A stretch of 64,000 nt of DNA from Segatella copri. GTDB taxonomy: Bacteria; Bacteroidota; Bacteroidia; Bacteroidales; Bacteroidaceae. How positions within the stretch are numbered: the stretch's first letter is position 1; each line of letters starts with the position of its first letter. Below the pieces are notes generated by a model. That model had not been told where the DNA came from, made no database searches, and saw only the letters and a program-made list of their open reading frames with translations. The position numbers and the translations under genes are program-made. Shown here in pieces: positions 43,270 through 53,259 of the stretch. The stretch is from contig NZ_CP156891.1 in the NCBI RefSeq assembly GCF_019249795.2, positions 2,884,001 to 2,948,000 of the forward strand, in the 5' to 3' direction.

Positions 43270-45045
43270 ATGAACAATATAATCAAGAAATATATAGGTA
43301 AGAGCAGCCTGATGATGGCTTTCGCCCTGATGGCAACCGGCACTGCGATGACTTCTTGCTCTGATGATACCTTGAGTAACATCAATACCGACAAGACCAA
43401 GGTGAACGAGCTCGACCCTAACGCACAGTTGACAACAGCTTTGTTGCAGACTTACGGTGACTTCAGTCTGATGGATACCTACCGTAACTATATAACGGGT
43501 TTTCCACAGTATTTCGCTGGTGGTTATAATGTATCCAATTACGCTGGTTCTAATTTCAGAGAAGATGATATGACCCGTCGTGTCTGGGACCGCTATTATG
43601 AAATCAGTATCAAGAACCTTGTGGATGCCATCCACAAATCTACTGACAAGGCAAACTTGAATGCGGCACTTCGTATCCATCGTGTCTATCTCACGGCAGT
43701 TTTGGCAGATACCTACGGTGACGTGCCTTGTTCGGAGGCAGGTCTGGGTTATATCTCAGGTATCTCCACCCCTAAGTATGATACCGTAGAGGAACTCTAC
43801 AGCTGGTTCTTCGAGGAACTTGACGCTTGCGAGAAGCAGCTTGGCACAGGTACCGACCGCATTTCTGGTGATGTCACCAGCATGGGTGGTGATGTAGCTA
43901 AGTGGAAGAAGTATGCCAATGCACTCCGTATGCGCTATGCCATGCGCATTTCCGATGTTAATCCACAGAAGGCAAAGGAGGAGTTTGAGAAGGCTGTGGC
44001 TGCCGGTGCTATCGCCAGTGCTGCAGATGATGCTTATATCAAGTATGCTGATGCACCTTATACATATTATGATGGTGCCAATGATTATGATTTCCGTACC
44101 AATGCCTTGGGAGAGATTCTCTATGGTCAGGATGCCACATCGCCTACCATGATATGCTCTACCTTGTTCTATCAGTTGCAGAATACCAACGACCCTCGTC
44201 TCTATCGCATCTGCCGTCACTACTACAATATCAAGCGTAGTCAGGTGAAGCCAGATAAGGAGCAGAACATCGACTTGACCGATGATTTCCTGGCTTACTT
44301 CAAGAGCAAGAACCTCGGTGAGGAGCCTTGCAACCCTGGTGCAGCCTGGTACACAGACTGGATGAATACACCTACGGTGGATGACCTTCCTACCTTGAAG
44401 AAGTATGCAGAGATAGACGAGAACACTTATGCCAACTCTGATTATATAGCCCGAGCTAGTCGTCCTTGCCTGAACATCGACTTCGAGATGCCTTCTTGTC
44501 CTGGCGACTTGATGAGCTATGCTGAGGTGGAGTTCCTCAAGGCTGAGGCTGCAACCAAGGATTGGAATGTTGGTGGTGGTGATGCTGAGAGTCACTACGA
44601 GGCTGGTGTTCGTGCCAGCATGGAGTTGCTCAACAACTACTATCTTACATCCAACAAGATTTCCAAGGAAGAGATTGATGCGTTCATTGCCAGCAATCCG
44701 TTGGGTGACAATCCTAAGGAGACCATCAACACCCAGGCTTGGATTCTCCACATGATGAACCCTTCCGAGGGTTGGGCTAACTTGCGCCGCTCTGACTATC
44801 CTGCCATCTTGAATCGTGATCTCTTGACCAAGAATGGTTTCACTTATACGGATCCCGATTGGTCAATGCCTGTCCGCTTGCAGTATCCTGTATTGGAAGC
44901 TCAGTACAACAATGCCAACTACAAGGCTGCCATCGACCGCATGGGTGGTACAGACGATTGGCACAAGCGCCTCTGGTGGGACAAGGCTGATGTAAACCTT
45001 CAGCCAGACTTCAATCCTCCATTCGGAAAGGGATATAGCAAGTAG
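43270..45045 (+). CDS. susD: SusD/RagB family nutrient-binding lipoprotein
   Basis: A 591-residue lipoprotein with lipobox AMTSC near residue 33 and the following SDDTLSNINTD typical of the SusD-like_2 group. Helical TPR-like segments (NAALRIHRVYLTAVLADTYGDVP, WKKYANALRMRYAMRISDV) and a C-terminal part ending in NPPFGKGYSK are seen. It forms the lid of the SusC receptor and binds glucan chains at the surface. It starts 59 bases after susC. A heptamer array follows its stop. Confidence 0.93.
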   Translation: MNNIIKKYIGKSSLMMAFALMATGTAMTSCSDDTLSNINTDKTKVNELDPNAQLTTALLQTYGDFSLMDTYRNYITGFPQYFAGGYNVSNYAGSNFREDDMTRRVWDRYYEISIKNLVDAIHKSTDKANLNAALRIHRVYLTAVLADTYGDVPCSEAGLGYISGISTPKYDTVEELYSWFFEELDACEKQLGTGTDRISGDVTSMGGDVAKWKKYANALRMRYAMRISDVNPQKAKEEFEKAVAAGAIASAADDAYIKYADAPYTYYDGANDYDFRTNALGEILYGQDATSPTMICSTLFYQLQNTNDPRLYRICRHYYNIKRSQVKPDKEQNIDLTDDFLAYFKSKNLGEEPCNPGAAWYTDWMNTPTVDDLPTLKKYAEIDENTYANSDYIARASRPCLNIDFEMPSCPGDLMSYAEVEFLKAEAATKDWNVGGGDAESHYEAGVRASMELLNNYYLTSNKISKEEIDAFIASNPLGDNPKETINTQAWILHMMNPSEGWANLRRSDYPAILNRDLLTKNGFTYTDPDWSMPVRLQYPVLEAQYNNANYKAAIDRMGGTDDWHKRLWWDKADVNLQPDFNPPFGKGYSK

Positions 45046-45046
45046 T

Positions 45047-45074
45047 GTTTAATGTTAAGTGTTAAATGTTAAGT
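45047..45074 (+). repeat. Heptamer array after susD
   Basis: Units GTTTAAT, GTTAAGT, GTTAAAT, GTTAAGT start 1 base after the stop and read in the sense direction. Confidence 0.9.
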
Positions 45075-45105
45075 CTTATAGGACAATAGAATAGAATAAT
45101 TAATT

Positions 45106-46110
45106 ATGAATAAGACAATGAAACAATATAAGGGAAAAGTCTTGAAGGCTATGATGATGCTCTTAGCCGTGGGTTTCGCACTGGCTGGTACATCTACCTT
45201 GTCTTCTTGCTCTTCTGATGATGAACCATACTTCACAGCCAGCGAAGATGACAATCCACGTATCTTGAACACCGACTTGGCTGATTCCAAGATAGACCGC
45301 AAGACTAATTATAAGTTGGAAATCAAGGTGACTCCAGCTCACTACACCACTGTGACATGGTTGCTCGACGGCAAGCAGATTGCCGAAGGTAATACTATCG
45401 ACCAGACTTTGCCTTTAGGTGATCATGAACTGAAGATTGTGGCAACCACCACCAAGGGCAAGACCACTTCTCGCACCTTGAACGTTACCGTGACTCCTGC
45501 TGCTGATGATCCAGTCTTGGGTACCAATGCCAACGAGCTTTGGGTAGCTCCGGGAGAAACTACAACCATCCGCAACTGCAAGAACCTGGTGGATCACGTT
45601 CAGAAAGTACTCATCGATGGTAAGGAGGCTGACTTCGAAGTTCTCGATAAGGGTACAGCATTGAAAGTTACTGCTCCTTCCGACCTCGCCAATGGCGATT
45701 ACGACATTACATTGGTAGATGGCAGTGGTGTACAGTTCCCTTGCGGTAAAATCAAGGTAACTACAGAGCCGCGTCCATCTATGGAGACTACCCTCTGGGA
45801 AGGTGAGTTTGCCGTGACATGGGGTACACCATTCGAGGCCTTGAAGGAAACCTTCCTCTCAAAGGTGAAGGTTGGCACCATCCTCCGTGTCTATGTGGAT
45901 GGAAAAGGTCAGGGTACCGCTACCACAGCTTGGTGGAACAACATCCTTACTGGTAAGGGAGGCGACATAGAACGTGGCGACTTCATGGTGGATGGTCCTG
46001 CTACATGGGAGTTTGTACTGACCGACCTCTCTATCCAACTCTTGACAGAGCAGGATGGTTTCCTCCTCGTGGGTGATGGTTACACCGTAAAGAAAGTAAC
46101 TATTGAATAA
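45106..46110 (+). CDS. Probable surface glycan-binding lipoprotein
   Basis: A 334-residue lipoprotein (lipobox LSSC near residue 35, followed by SSDDEP). Residues about 60-130 look like an Ig/PKD-like fold (YKLEIKVTPAHYTTVTWLLDG, ...LNVTVTP). A second Ig-like unit follows (about 140-225; NELWVAPGETTTI). A C-terminal domain has Trp-rich segments (TTLWEGEFAVTWG, TTAWWNNIL) suited to stacking against sugars. It has no close family I can name. Its position right after SusC/SusD is where surface glycan-binding proteins (SusE/F-type) usually lie. Binding is inferred. Confidence 0.75.
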   Translation: MNKTMKQYKGKVLKAMMMLLAVGFALAGTSTLSSCSSDDEPYFTASEDDNPRILNTDLADSKIDRKTNYKLEIKVTPAHYTTVTWLLDGKQIAEGNTIDQTLPLGDHELKIVATTTKGKTTSRTLNVTVTPAADDPVLGTNANELWVAPGETTTIRNCKNLVDHVQKVLIDGKEADFEVLDKGTALKVTAPSDLANGDYDITLVDGSGVQFPCGKIKVTTEPRPSMETTLWEGEFAVTWGTPFEALKETFLSKVKVGTILRVYVDGKGQGTATTAWWNNILTGKGGDIERGDFMVDGPATWEFVLTDLSIQLLTEQDGFLLVGDGYTVKKVTIE

Positions 46111-46162
46111 TATATTAGAAAGATTTCCGTTTTTATCATAAAGCGTCAAACCTTTACTGTTT

Positions 46163-48481
46163 ATGAAGAAAATTTTATTATCTATTTCATTGTTGGCATT
46201 GGCTTATACAGCCAGTGCCAATGTTCCGGTTATCAAGAGCGACCCTAAGATTGAGGCTCAGGTAGAACAAACTCTGAAGAAACTCACCTTGGAGGAAAAG
46301 ATAGGTCAGATGATGGAATTGGTGACCGACCTCTTTGGTGCCAACGACAAGAATGGTGTGTTCTATATCGACGAGCACAAGACCGATTCTATCCTTTCCC
46401 GCTATAAGATTGGCTCTATCCTCAACGCTCCAAATACCTGCGCACCAACCGCTAAGCAGTGGGAGAAGTATATCGCACAAATCCAGAAGATCTCGATGAA
46501 GCGCATCGGCATCCCTTGTGTCTTCGGTCTCGACCAGAACCACGGTTCTACTTATACACAGGGTGGAACCCTCTTCCCGCAGAACATCAATGTGGCTGCC
46601 ACCTTTAATCGTGAGATAGCTCGCCGTTCGGCTGAGGCTACCGCTTATGAGACTCGTGCGGTGAGCGTGCCTTGGACTTACAGTCCTACCGTTGATCTCG
46701 GTCGTGATGCCCGTTGGCCTCGCATCTGGGAGAACTTTGGCGAGGATTGCTACCTCAGTTCTGAGATGGGCAAGGCGATGGTCTATGGTTTCCAGGGCGA
46801 GGACCCAAACAACATCGACCAGTATCACATTGCTACTTCAATGAAGCACTTCATGGGCTATGGTGTGCCTTGGACCGGTAAAGACCGTACGCCAGCCTAT
46901 ATCTCTCCTGCCGACTTGCGAGAGAAGCACTTTGCTCCTTTCCTGGCGGGTCTGCAGGCTGGAGCCTTAACCGTGATGGTGAATTCCGCTTCCGTCAATG
47001 GTGTGCCGATGCATGCCAACAAGGAATTCCTGACAGGATGGCTGAAGGAAGAGACTGGATGGGATGGTGTGCTCATCACCGACTGGGCAGACATCAACAA
47101 TCTCTATACTCGTGAGATGGTGGCAAAGGACAAGAAGGATGCGCTCCGCATCGCCATCAATGCCGGTATCGACATGATTATGGAACCTTATTCTTGCGAT
47201 GCTTGTGGCTATCTTGTAGAACTGGTGAAGGAAGGTAAGATTCCGATGAGTCGCATCGACGATGCCTGTCGCCGTGTGCTTCGCATGAAGTACCGTCTCG
47301 ACCTCTTCAAGAACCCAACCCAGAAACTGAAGAATTATCCTAAGTTTGGTGGTGAGGAGTTTGCCAAGCTCGCCTTGGAGGGAGCTACCGAAAGTATGGT
47401 GCTCCTGAAGAACGAGGGTAATATCCTTCCTTTGCAGCATGGCAAGAAGATTCTCCTTACAGGTCCTAATGCTAATCAGATGCGTTGTCTGAACGGTGGA
47501 TGGAGCTATACCTGGCAGGGTCATCGTGCTGATGAGTTTGCCGGCAAGTACAATACCATCTATGAGGCATTCTGTAATGAGTATGGCAAGGAGAATGTTA
47601 TCTTGAACCAGGGTGTTACCTATAATGAGAAGGGAAAATACTGGGAGGAGAACGAACCTCAGATTCAGGAGGCAGTGGCTGCAGCGAAGGATGCTGACGT
47701 CATCGTGGCTTGCATTGGCGAGAACTCCTATACAGAGACTCCGGGCAACCTGACCGACCTTTGGCTCTCAGAGAACCAGCGTAATCTGGTCAAGGCTTTG
47801 GCTCAGACAGGCAAGCCTGTCATCTTGGTGCTGAATGAAGGTCGTCCTCGTCTCATCGCTGACATCGAACCATTGGCACAGGGCATCATCAACATCCTTA
47901 TCCCTGGCAACATGGGCGGCGATGCTTTGGCAAACCTGGTATCGGGCAAGTCAAACTTCAGTGGCAAGATGCCTTACACCTATCCTAAGGAAATCAATTC
48001 GCTCGCCAACTATGACTTCAAGAAGAGTGAGGAGGTGGGTACGATGGAAGGTGCTTACGACTATAATGCGAAGATTACCCAGCAGTGGGGCTTCGGATAT
48101 GGTTTGAGTTATACCTCTTACAAATATAGCAACCTGAAGGTTTCTCAGTCTGATTTCCGCCACGGCGACATCATCAAGGTGAGCGTGGATGTGAAGAATA
48201 CGGGAAAGGTGGCAGGCAAGGAGAGTGTCCTCCTGTTCAGTAGCGATCTCATCGCTAGTGTTGTGCCTGATGGCCGTCGTCTCCGTGCCTTCGACAAGGT
48301 GGAACTTCAGCCTGGTGAGACCAAGACCGTGACATTTGAATTAAAGGCAGACGATTTGGCCTTCGTAGGTTGGAATGGCAAATGGAGATTGGAGGAAGGC
48401 GATTTCAAGTTGATGATTGCCGACCAGAGTGCTGATATCCATTGCACTGATACTTATCAGTGGCCTACTGCCAACCGATAA
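46163..48481 (+). CDS. GH3 beta-glucosidase, periplasmic
   Basis: A 772-residue glycoside hydrolase family 3 enzyme with an N-terminal signal peptide ([19 protein letters not shown]). The TIM-barrel domain has [27 protein letters not shown] and the nucleophile D307 in LITDWADI. The alpha/beta domain ([35 protein letters not shown]) and a fibronectin-like C-terminal domain follow, as in BglX. It probably trims imported cello- or gluco-oligosaccharides to glucose in the periplasm. It ends the operon and is followed by a terminator. Confidence 0.94.
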   Translation: MKKILLSISLLALAYTASANVPVIKSDPKIEAQVEQTLKKLTLEEKIGQMMELVTDLFGANDKNGVFYIDEHKTDSILSRYKIGSILNAPNTCAPTAKQWEKYIAQIQKISMKRIGIPCVFGLDQNHGSTYTQGGTLFPQNINVAATFNREIARRSAEATAYETRAVSVPWTYSPTVDLGRDARWPRIWENFGEDCYLSSEMGKAMVYGFQGEDPNNIDQYHIATSMKHFMGYGVPWTGKDRTPAYISPADLREKHFAPFLAGLQAGALTVMVNSASVNGVPMHANKEFLTGWLKEETGWDGVLITDWADINNLYTREMVAKDKKDALRIAINAGIDMIMEPYSCDACGYLVELVKEGKIPMSRIDDACRRVLRMKYRLDLFKNPTQKLKNYPKFGGEEFAKLALEGATESMVLLKNEGNILPLQHGKKILLTGPNANQMRCLNGGWSYTWQGHRADEFAGKYNTIYEAFCNEYGKENVILNQGVTYNEKGKYWEENEPQIQEAVAAAKDADVIVACIGENSYTETPGNLTDLWLSENQRNLVKALAQTGKPVILVLNEGRPRLIADIEPLAQGIINILIPGNMGGDALANLVSGKSNFSGKMPYTYPKEINSLANYDFKKSEEVGTMEGAYDYNAKITQQWGFGYGLSYTSYKYSNLKVSQSDFRHGDIIKVSVDVKNTGKVAGKESVLLFSSDLIASVVPDGRRLRAFDKVELQPGETKTVTFELKADDLAFVGWNGKWRLEEGDFKLMIADQSADIHCTDTYQWPTANR

Positions 48482-48505
48482 TGTATATTTAAAAGATGAT
48501 TTAAA

Positions 48506-48539
48506 GAAAAGAGCGTGCCAATAGCGGTGCGCTCTTTTT
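48506..48539 (+). terminator. Terminator of the polysaccharide-utilization operon
   Basis: AGAGCG (48510-48515) pairs with CGCTCT (48530-48535), with further pairing toward the loop and a T run after. Confidence 0.85.
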
Positions 48540-48617
48540 GTTTGCATAGTAAAATGCAGAAGAGTTAAATATCTACAAGAATCCCCCATGATGTTTGGTG
48601 TTATGTCTTGAAATGAT

Positions 48618-48625
48618 TACTTTTG
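48618..48625 (+). promoter_or_regulatory. -7 box for rmuC
   Basis: TACTTTTG lies 48 bases before the rmuC ATG. A second similar box overlaps 48633-48641. Confidence 0.45.
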
Positions 48626-48673
48626 CAAATCATAATTTTTGCAGATTTACAGAATCATTCAAAACAAGGATAA

Positions 48674-49990
48674 ATGGAAATAGTAATTGGAATCATCATA
48701 GGGCTTGCCATCGGATTCTTCGTGGGGAAACTGATGGAAGCAAAAAGTGCGGGAGAGGAGAAAACCCAGCTCGTAGCGAAAGCTCAAGTGCTGGCGGCTA
48801 ACATCGAACAGATAAAACTGCATCATGCTTCTGAGGTTCAATCAATGAAATCTCAAATGGAGAACGAGCGGCTGTATGCGGCGAAACTCAGGGCGGAAAG
48901 CGACCAGCAGTGGGCACAGAAACTCGAGAGTCTGAAGCAGGAAATGCACCGAATGACGATAGAACAGCAGAAGGTGGCGGCTGAGCAGTTGGCTGCCAAG
49001 CAGTCGGCTCTGCAGGAAACCAACCGTCTGCAGATGGATGAACTCCTGAAACCTATCAAGGAACAGTTTGCTGATTTCAAGAAATCGGTAGAGGAGAGCA
49101 AAACCCAGAACGAGGTGAACAAGAAGGAACTGCAGAACACCTTCGAGGCAACGATGAAACTCTTCCAGCAGGAACAGCAGCAGGCTGTACTGAACCTGAA
49201 GGAGCAGACCGAGAAGATTGGCTCCGATGCTGCCAACCTGACCAAGGCATTGAAGGGCGACAGCAAGATGCAGGGCGACTGGGGCGAGATGGTGCTGGAA
49301 ACCATCCTGGAGAACAGCGGACTTCGTAAAGATGAGGAATTCTTCATTCAGGAGAATACGAAAGATGAAGAGGGAAAGAACTATCGTCCGGATGTCATCG
49401 TCCGATTCCCGGAAGGCAGAAGTGTGGTCATCGATTCCAAGGTTTCGCTTACCGCCTATTCCGATGCTCTGGCAGCTGAAGATGAGGCTGAACAGGAACG
49501 CCTGATGAAGGCACATGCGCTGAGCGTACGAAAGCACATCGATGAACTGGCAGCCAAAGACTATTCCAAACTGGTGGATGATGCCATCGGCTTCGTACTG
49601 ATGTTCATCCCTAACGAGACCAGCTATATCGCAGCGATGAAGCAGCAGCCGGATCTCAGCCGTTATGCTTATCAGAAGAAGATTATTATCATCTCACCAA
49701 GCAATCTGCTCATGGCACTCCAGCTTGCCTATAATCTCTGGCAGTATGACCGGCAAAACAAGAATGTGGAGAAAATCGTGAAGACGGCTGCTGATCTGTA
49801 TGATAAGGTGGCTGGCTTCGAAGATACCTTTATGAGTGTGGGTGATCTGATAACCCGTCTTTCGGGTACTTTTGATAAGGCAAAGAAGCAACTCTATGAC
49901 GGCACCGGCAATGTGATGAGAAGGGTAGAGAGCCTGAAGGGACTTGGAGTGACACCGAAAAAGCAGATCAAGGAACTGGATAATCTGTAA
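48674..49990 (+). CDS. rmuC: DNA recombination protein RmuC
   Basis: A 438-residue protein. An N-terminal membrane helix (IVIGIIIGLAIGFFVGKLM) is followed by a long coiled coil (about 35-185, Gln/Glu/Lys-rich) and a nuclease-like domain containing KMQGDWGEMVLETILENSGL, YRPDVIVRFPEGRSVVIDSKVSL and LMALQLAYNLW. RmuC limits recombination at inverted repeats in E. coli. That is of interest here because the window carries several long inverted repeats, though no direct link is shown. It is a single gene. Confidence 0.94.
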   Translation: MEIVIGIIIGLAIGFFVGKLMEAKSAGEEKTQLVAKAQVLAANIEQIKLHHASEVQSMKSQMENERLYAAKLRAESDQQWAQKLESLKQEMHRMTIEQQKVAAEQLAAKQSALQETNRLQMDELLKPIKEQFADFKKSVEESKTQNEVNKKELQNTFEATMKLFQQEQQQAVLNLKEQTEKIGSDAANLTKALKGDSKMQGDWGEMVLETILENSGLRKDEEFFIQENTKDEEGKNYRPDVIVRFPEGRSVVIDSKVSLTAYSDALAAEDEAEQERLMKAHALSVRKHIDELAAKDYSKLVDDAIGFVLMFIPNETSYIAAMKQQPDLSRYAYQKKIIIISPSNLLMALQLAYNLWQYDRQNKNVEKIVKTAADLYDKVAGFEDTFMSVGDLITRLSGTFDKAKKQLYDGTGNVMRRVESLKGLGVTPKKQIKELDNL

Positions 49991-50060
49991 AGTGTATATA
50001 AATAGTCTACTACCGGTAAATAGGGAAACAGGGCGAAAAGTATTTTTTGTTACCGAAACA

Positions 50061-50097
50061 TTTCTAATTGTTCAATTTAAGTTTCTTATTGTTCAAT
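50061..50097 (+). promoter_or_regulatory. Tandem 16-bp direct repeat upstream of uxuBA, activator site candidate
   Basis: TTTCTAATTGTTCAAT (50061-50076) and TTTCTTATTGTTCAAT (50082-50097) differ at one base and are 21 bp apart, two helical turns. They lie 48 bp upstream of the -7 box TAATTTTG (50145-50152). This is the usual place for an activator bound to direct repeats. Confidence 0.6.
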
Positions 50098-50144
50098 ATT
50101 TTAAAATAATCTCTAAAAAGGAGCGGTATTTCAGATTAAATTCG

Positions 50145-50152
50145 TAATTTTG
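50145..50152 (+). promoter_or_regulatory. -7 box of the uxuBA operon
   Basis: TAATTTTG, with no obvious TTTG box upstream, is followed by an 83-base leader before uxuB. Confidence 0.55.
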
Positions 50153-50235
50153 CCCTGACTCAACAGAAAAGGAATCATTGTATTGCTTATAAAAAGGTTA
50201 AAATTTACATAAAACAACATCAATAATTATTAATC

Positions 50236-51825
50236 ATGAAACTGAACGAAATTCTTTCAGACAGCTTTAATGCTGCAGAATGGGAAGCTAAGGGTTATGA
50301 GCTTCCTAAGTATGACATCGCAGCCGTAGCCAAGAAGACTCACGACGAGCCTACTTGGGTTCACTTTGGTGCAGGTAACATCTTCCGTGCGTTCCCTGCA
50401 GCCATCCTTAACGATGCACTAAACACCGGCAAGTACGACCGTGGTGTTATTGTTGCTGAAAGCTTCGACTACGAAATTATCGACAAGGCTTATCGCCCTT
50501 ACAATAATCTCTCTCTTCTCGTCAGCCTCCAGAGCAACGGAACCATCGAGAAGAAGGTCATCGCTTCTATCACAGAAAGCCTCAAGGCGGATAAGCAGTT
50601 TGGTGAGGACTGGGCACGATTGGTCCAGATTTTCCAGGCACCAAGTCTGCAGATGGTAACTTTCACCATCACCGAGAAGGGATATTCTTTCAATGATGCC
50701 GATCTGGCACGTGGTCTCGATGCAGTATTTGCTATGGGTAAGCTTACCGCTCTTCTCTATGAGCGTTATAAGGCAGGCAAGTTGCCACTTACTCTTCAGT
50801 CTACCGACAACTGTTCTCACAACGGCGACCATGTTAAGGCTGGCGTAAAGGCTTATGCTGAGCGTTGGGCACAGGATGGCATCGTAGAGGCTGGTTTCGT
50901 AGATTATATCAATGACAGCAGCAAGATTACCTATCCTTGGTCTATGATTGATAAGATTACTCCTCGTCCACACGAGAAGGTACAGGCGATGCTCGCTGAG
51001 GATGGTTTCGAGGATAATAATACGATTATCACCGAGAAGCATACTTTCACCGCTCCTTTCGTAAATGCCGAGGAAGTGCAGTATCTCGTTTGCGAGGATA
51101 CTTATACTAACGGTCGTCCGCCATTGGAGTTGGGCGGTGCGCTCTATACCACCCGCAAGACTGTAGATGAGGTTGAGACCATGAAGGTAACCACCTGTCT
51201 GAACCCTCTCCATACAGCGATGTCTATCTATGGCTGCATGCTCGACTATACCTTGATTTCTGCCGAGATGGCGGATGAGGACCTGCGTGCCTTCATCCAG
51301 AAAATTGGTTATATCGAGGCGATGCCGGTGGTTACCGACCCAGGCGTATTGAACCCATACGAGTTTATCGGCACCGTAATCAACAAGCGTCTGCCTAATC
51401 CTTTCATGCCGGATGCTCCTCAGCGTATCGCTACTGATACCAGTCAGAAGCTCTCTATCCGTTTCGGTGAGACTATCAAGAAGTATATCGACCGTGGTCT
51501 CGACAAGAGCAATCTCGTGTTGATTCCTTTGGTATTAGCAGGTTATGCCCGTTATCTCAAGGCATTGGATGATAACCTGAAGCCATTCGAGCCATCTTCC
51601 GACCCATTGTTGGCAGAACTGCAGGCCATCGTAGCTCCTCTTGAAGTAGGCAAGGCTGATCAGGACTACTCTTGCCTGAAGAATCTCTATTCCCGCAAGG
51701 ATGTATTCGGACTCAATCTCTATGAGGCTGGCTTCGGTGAGCAGATTGAGGGCATGGTGAAGGAACTCTTCGCCGGTAAGGGTGCCGTAAGACAGACATT
51801 GCATAAATATGTTTCTGCAAGATAA
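50236..51825 (+). CDS. uxuB: Fructuronate reductase (mannitol dehydrogenase family)
   Basis: A 529-residue NAD-dependent oxidoreductase that interconverts D-fructuronate and D-mannonate. Recognised from VHFGAGNIFRAFPAAIL (NAD-binding turn), TFTITEKGYS, STDNCSHNGD and the catalytic-region TYTNGRPPLELGGALY and TCLNPLHTAMSIYGCML of the long-chain mannitol dehydrogenase family. It is cytosolic. uxuA follows after 33 bases and gives the next step. Its place in glucuronate breakdown links it with the kduI/MFS cluster 30 kb upstream. Confidence 0.92.
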   Translation: MKLNEILSDSFNAAEWEAKGYELPKYDIAAVAKKTHDEPTWVHFGAGNIFRAFPAAILNDALNTGKYDRGVIVAESFDYEIIDKAYRPYNNLSLLVSLQSNGTIEKKVIASITESLKADKQFGEDWARLVQIFQAPSLQMVTFTITEKGYSFNDADLARGLDAVFAMGKLTALLYERYKAGKLPLTLQSTDNCSHNGDHVKAGVKAYAERWAQDGIVEAGFVDYINDSSKITYPWSMIDKITPRPHEKVQAMLAEDGFEDNNTIITEKHTFTAPFVNAEEVQYLVCEDTYTNGRPPLELGGALYTTRKTVDEVETMKVTTCLNPLHTAMSIYGCMLDYTLISAEMADEDLRAFIQKIGYIEAMPVVTDPGVLNPYEFIGTVINKRLPNPFMPDAPQRIATDTSQKLSIRFGETIKKYIDRGLDKSNLVLIPLVLAGYARYLKALDDNLKPFEPSSDPLLAELQAIVAPLEVGKADQDYSCLKNLYSRKDVFGLNLYEAGFGEQIEGMVKELFAGKGAVRQTLHKYVSAR

Positions 51826-51858
51826 TTCATTTTTAAACTTATACATTATAATATATAT

Positions 51859-53130
51859 ATGGAAAGAACATGGCGCTGGTTTGGCAAGAAAGATAAGATT
51901 ACACTTGCACAGTTGAAGCAGATTGGTGTTGAGGGCATTGTTACCGCATTGCACGATGTTCCTCTGGGCGAGGTTTGGACACGCGAGAAGATTCATGAAC
52001 TCAAGGAGTACATCGAGTCTTACGGTATGAAATGGAGCGTGGTAGAGTCTTTGCCTGTGGTTGAAACCCTGAAATATGGCGGTCCTGACCGTGATCATCA
52101 GATTGAGGTTTACAAGGAAAGTCTCCGCAACCTGGGCGAGGAAGGCATCAAATGCATCTGCTACAACTTTATGCCTGTTTTGGACTGGGCTCGTACCGAT
52201 TTGGCACACGAGAATCCTAACGGAGCCAACAACCTCTATATGAACTGGGGTGAGTTTGCCTACTTTGATATCTATATCCTGCAGCGTGAAGGCGCTCGTG
52301 AGGATTGGGCTGAGTTCTCTAAGGAGCACAAGTGGGGCAGAGACCTCGTGGCTGAGGCTGATGAAATCAAGAAGACTTCTACACCAGAGCAGGATCATGC
52401 CTTGGTAGAGAACATCATCATCAAGACCCAGGGTTTCGTATCGGGTAACTTCAGCGAGGGCGATTCAGCTCCTGTCCAGAAGTTCCGCGACCTGTTGAAG
52501 CTTTATGATGGTATCGACAAGAAGAAGTTGCAGGAGAACATGAAGTACTGGCTGGAGGCTATCATGCCTATCTGCGATGAGTACGATATCAATATGTGTG
52601 TTCACCCAGACGATCCTCCTTATCCTGTATTCGGTTTGCCAAGAATCATCGGTCGTGCCGAGGATATCCAGTGGATGTTGGATGCTGTGCCAAACAAGCA
52701 CAATGGTTTGACTTTCTGTGCAGGTTCATTCTCTGCCGGCGAGCACAACGACTGTGTGGCGATGGCGAAGCAGTTTGCCGACCGCACCCACTTCGTTCAC
52801 CTTCGTTCCTGCTACATCTTCCCTAACGGCAACTTTACAGAGGCTTCTCACTTGGGTGGTCGCGGCCATCTCATTGAACTTTGCCGCATCTTCGAGAAGG
52901 CTGAGCAGGAAGGCAAGTGCAATTCCGGCCGTCGTCTGCCAATGCGAGTAGACCACGGTATGACCTTCACTGATGAGCCTGGTGGCGTATTCGATGAGAG
53001 CAATCATGGTCACAATGCCGGTTACACTCTCCTCGGCCGTATGTTTGCCATGGGTCAGATTCAGGGTGTCATCGCAACAGTAGATGATGAACTGGGCATT
53101 GAGTATAAGCAGCCGGGATTCTATGATTAG
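51859..53130 (+). CDS. uxuA: Mannonate dehydratase
   Basis: A 423-residue TIM-barrel enzyme that dehydrates D-mannonate to 2-keto-3-deoxygluconate in the cytoplasm. Segments MERTWRWFGKKDKITLAQLKQIG, GVEGIVTALHDVPLGEVW, CYNFMPVLDWARTDL and MCVHPDDPPYPVFGLPRI match UxuA. THFVHLRSC and MRVDHGMTF carry further metal-ligand residues. uxuB and uxuA form an operon. A GTTGATA-type array and a bidirectional terminator follow. Confidence 0.95.
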   Translation: MERTWRWFGKKDKITLAQLKQIGVEGIVTALHDVPLGEVWTREKIHELKEYIESYGMKWSVVESLPVVETLKYGGPDRDHQIEVYKESLRNLGEEGIKCICYNFMPVLDWARTDLAHENPNGANNLYMNWGEFAYFDIYILQREGAREDWAEFSKEHKWGRDLVAEADEIKKTSTPEQDHALVENIIIKTQGFVSGNFSEGDSAPVQKFRDLLKLYDGIDKKKLQENMKYWLEAIMPICDEYDINMCVHPDDPPYPVFGLPRIIGRAEDIQWMLDAVPNKHNGLTFCAGSFSAGEHNDCVAMAKQFADRTHFVHLRSCYIFPNGNFTEASHLGGRGHLIELCRIFEKAEQEGKCNSGRRLPMRVDHGMTFTDEPGGVFDESNHGHNAGYTLLGRMFAMGQIQGVIATVDDELGIEYKQPGFYD

Positions 53131-53157
53131 TTGATAGTTTATAGTTGATAGTTTATA
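53130..53157 (+). repeat. Heptamer array starting in the uxuA stop codon
   Basis: Units GTTGATA, GTTTATA, GTTGATA, GTTTATA read in the sense direction. The first G is the last base of the stop TAG. Confidence 0.92.
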
Positions 53158-53197
53158 GGCTATTAAGTGATTTGAAATTCAGGTTAGATAAAATACG

Positions 53198-53237
53198 AAA
53201 AAGGCTAGCGTGCGTTTTTGTATGCTAGCCTTTTTGT
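53198..53237. terminator. Bidirectional terminator between uxuA and a lipoprotein gene
   Basis: AAAAAGGCTAGC (53198-53209) is the exact reverse complement of GCTAGCCTTTTT (53224-53235). The A and T runs serve both strands. Confidence 0.9.
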
Positions 53238-53259
53238 GCTGATTTTTTTGGGTTATTGG

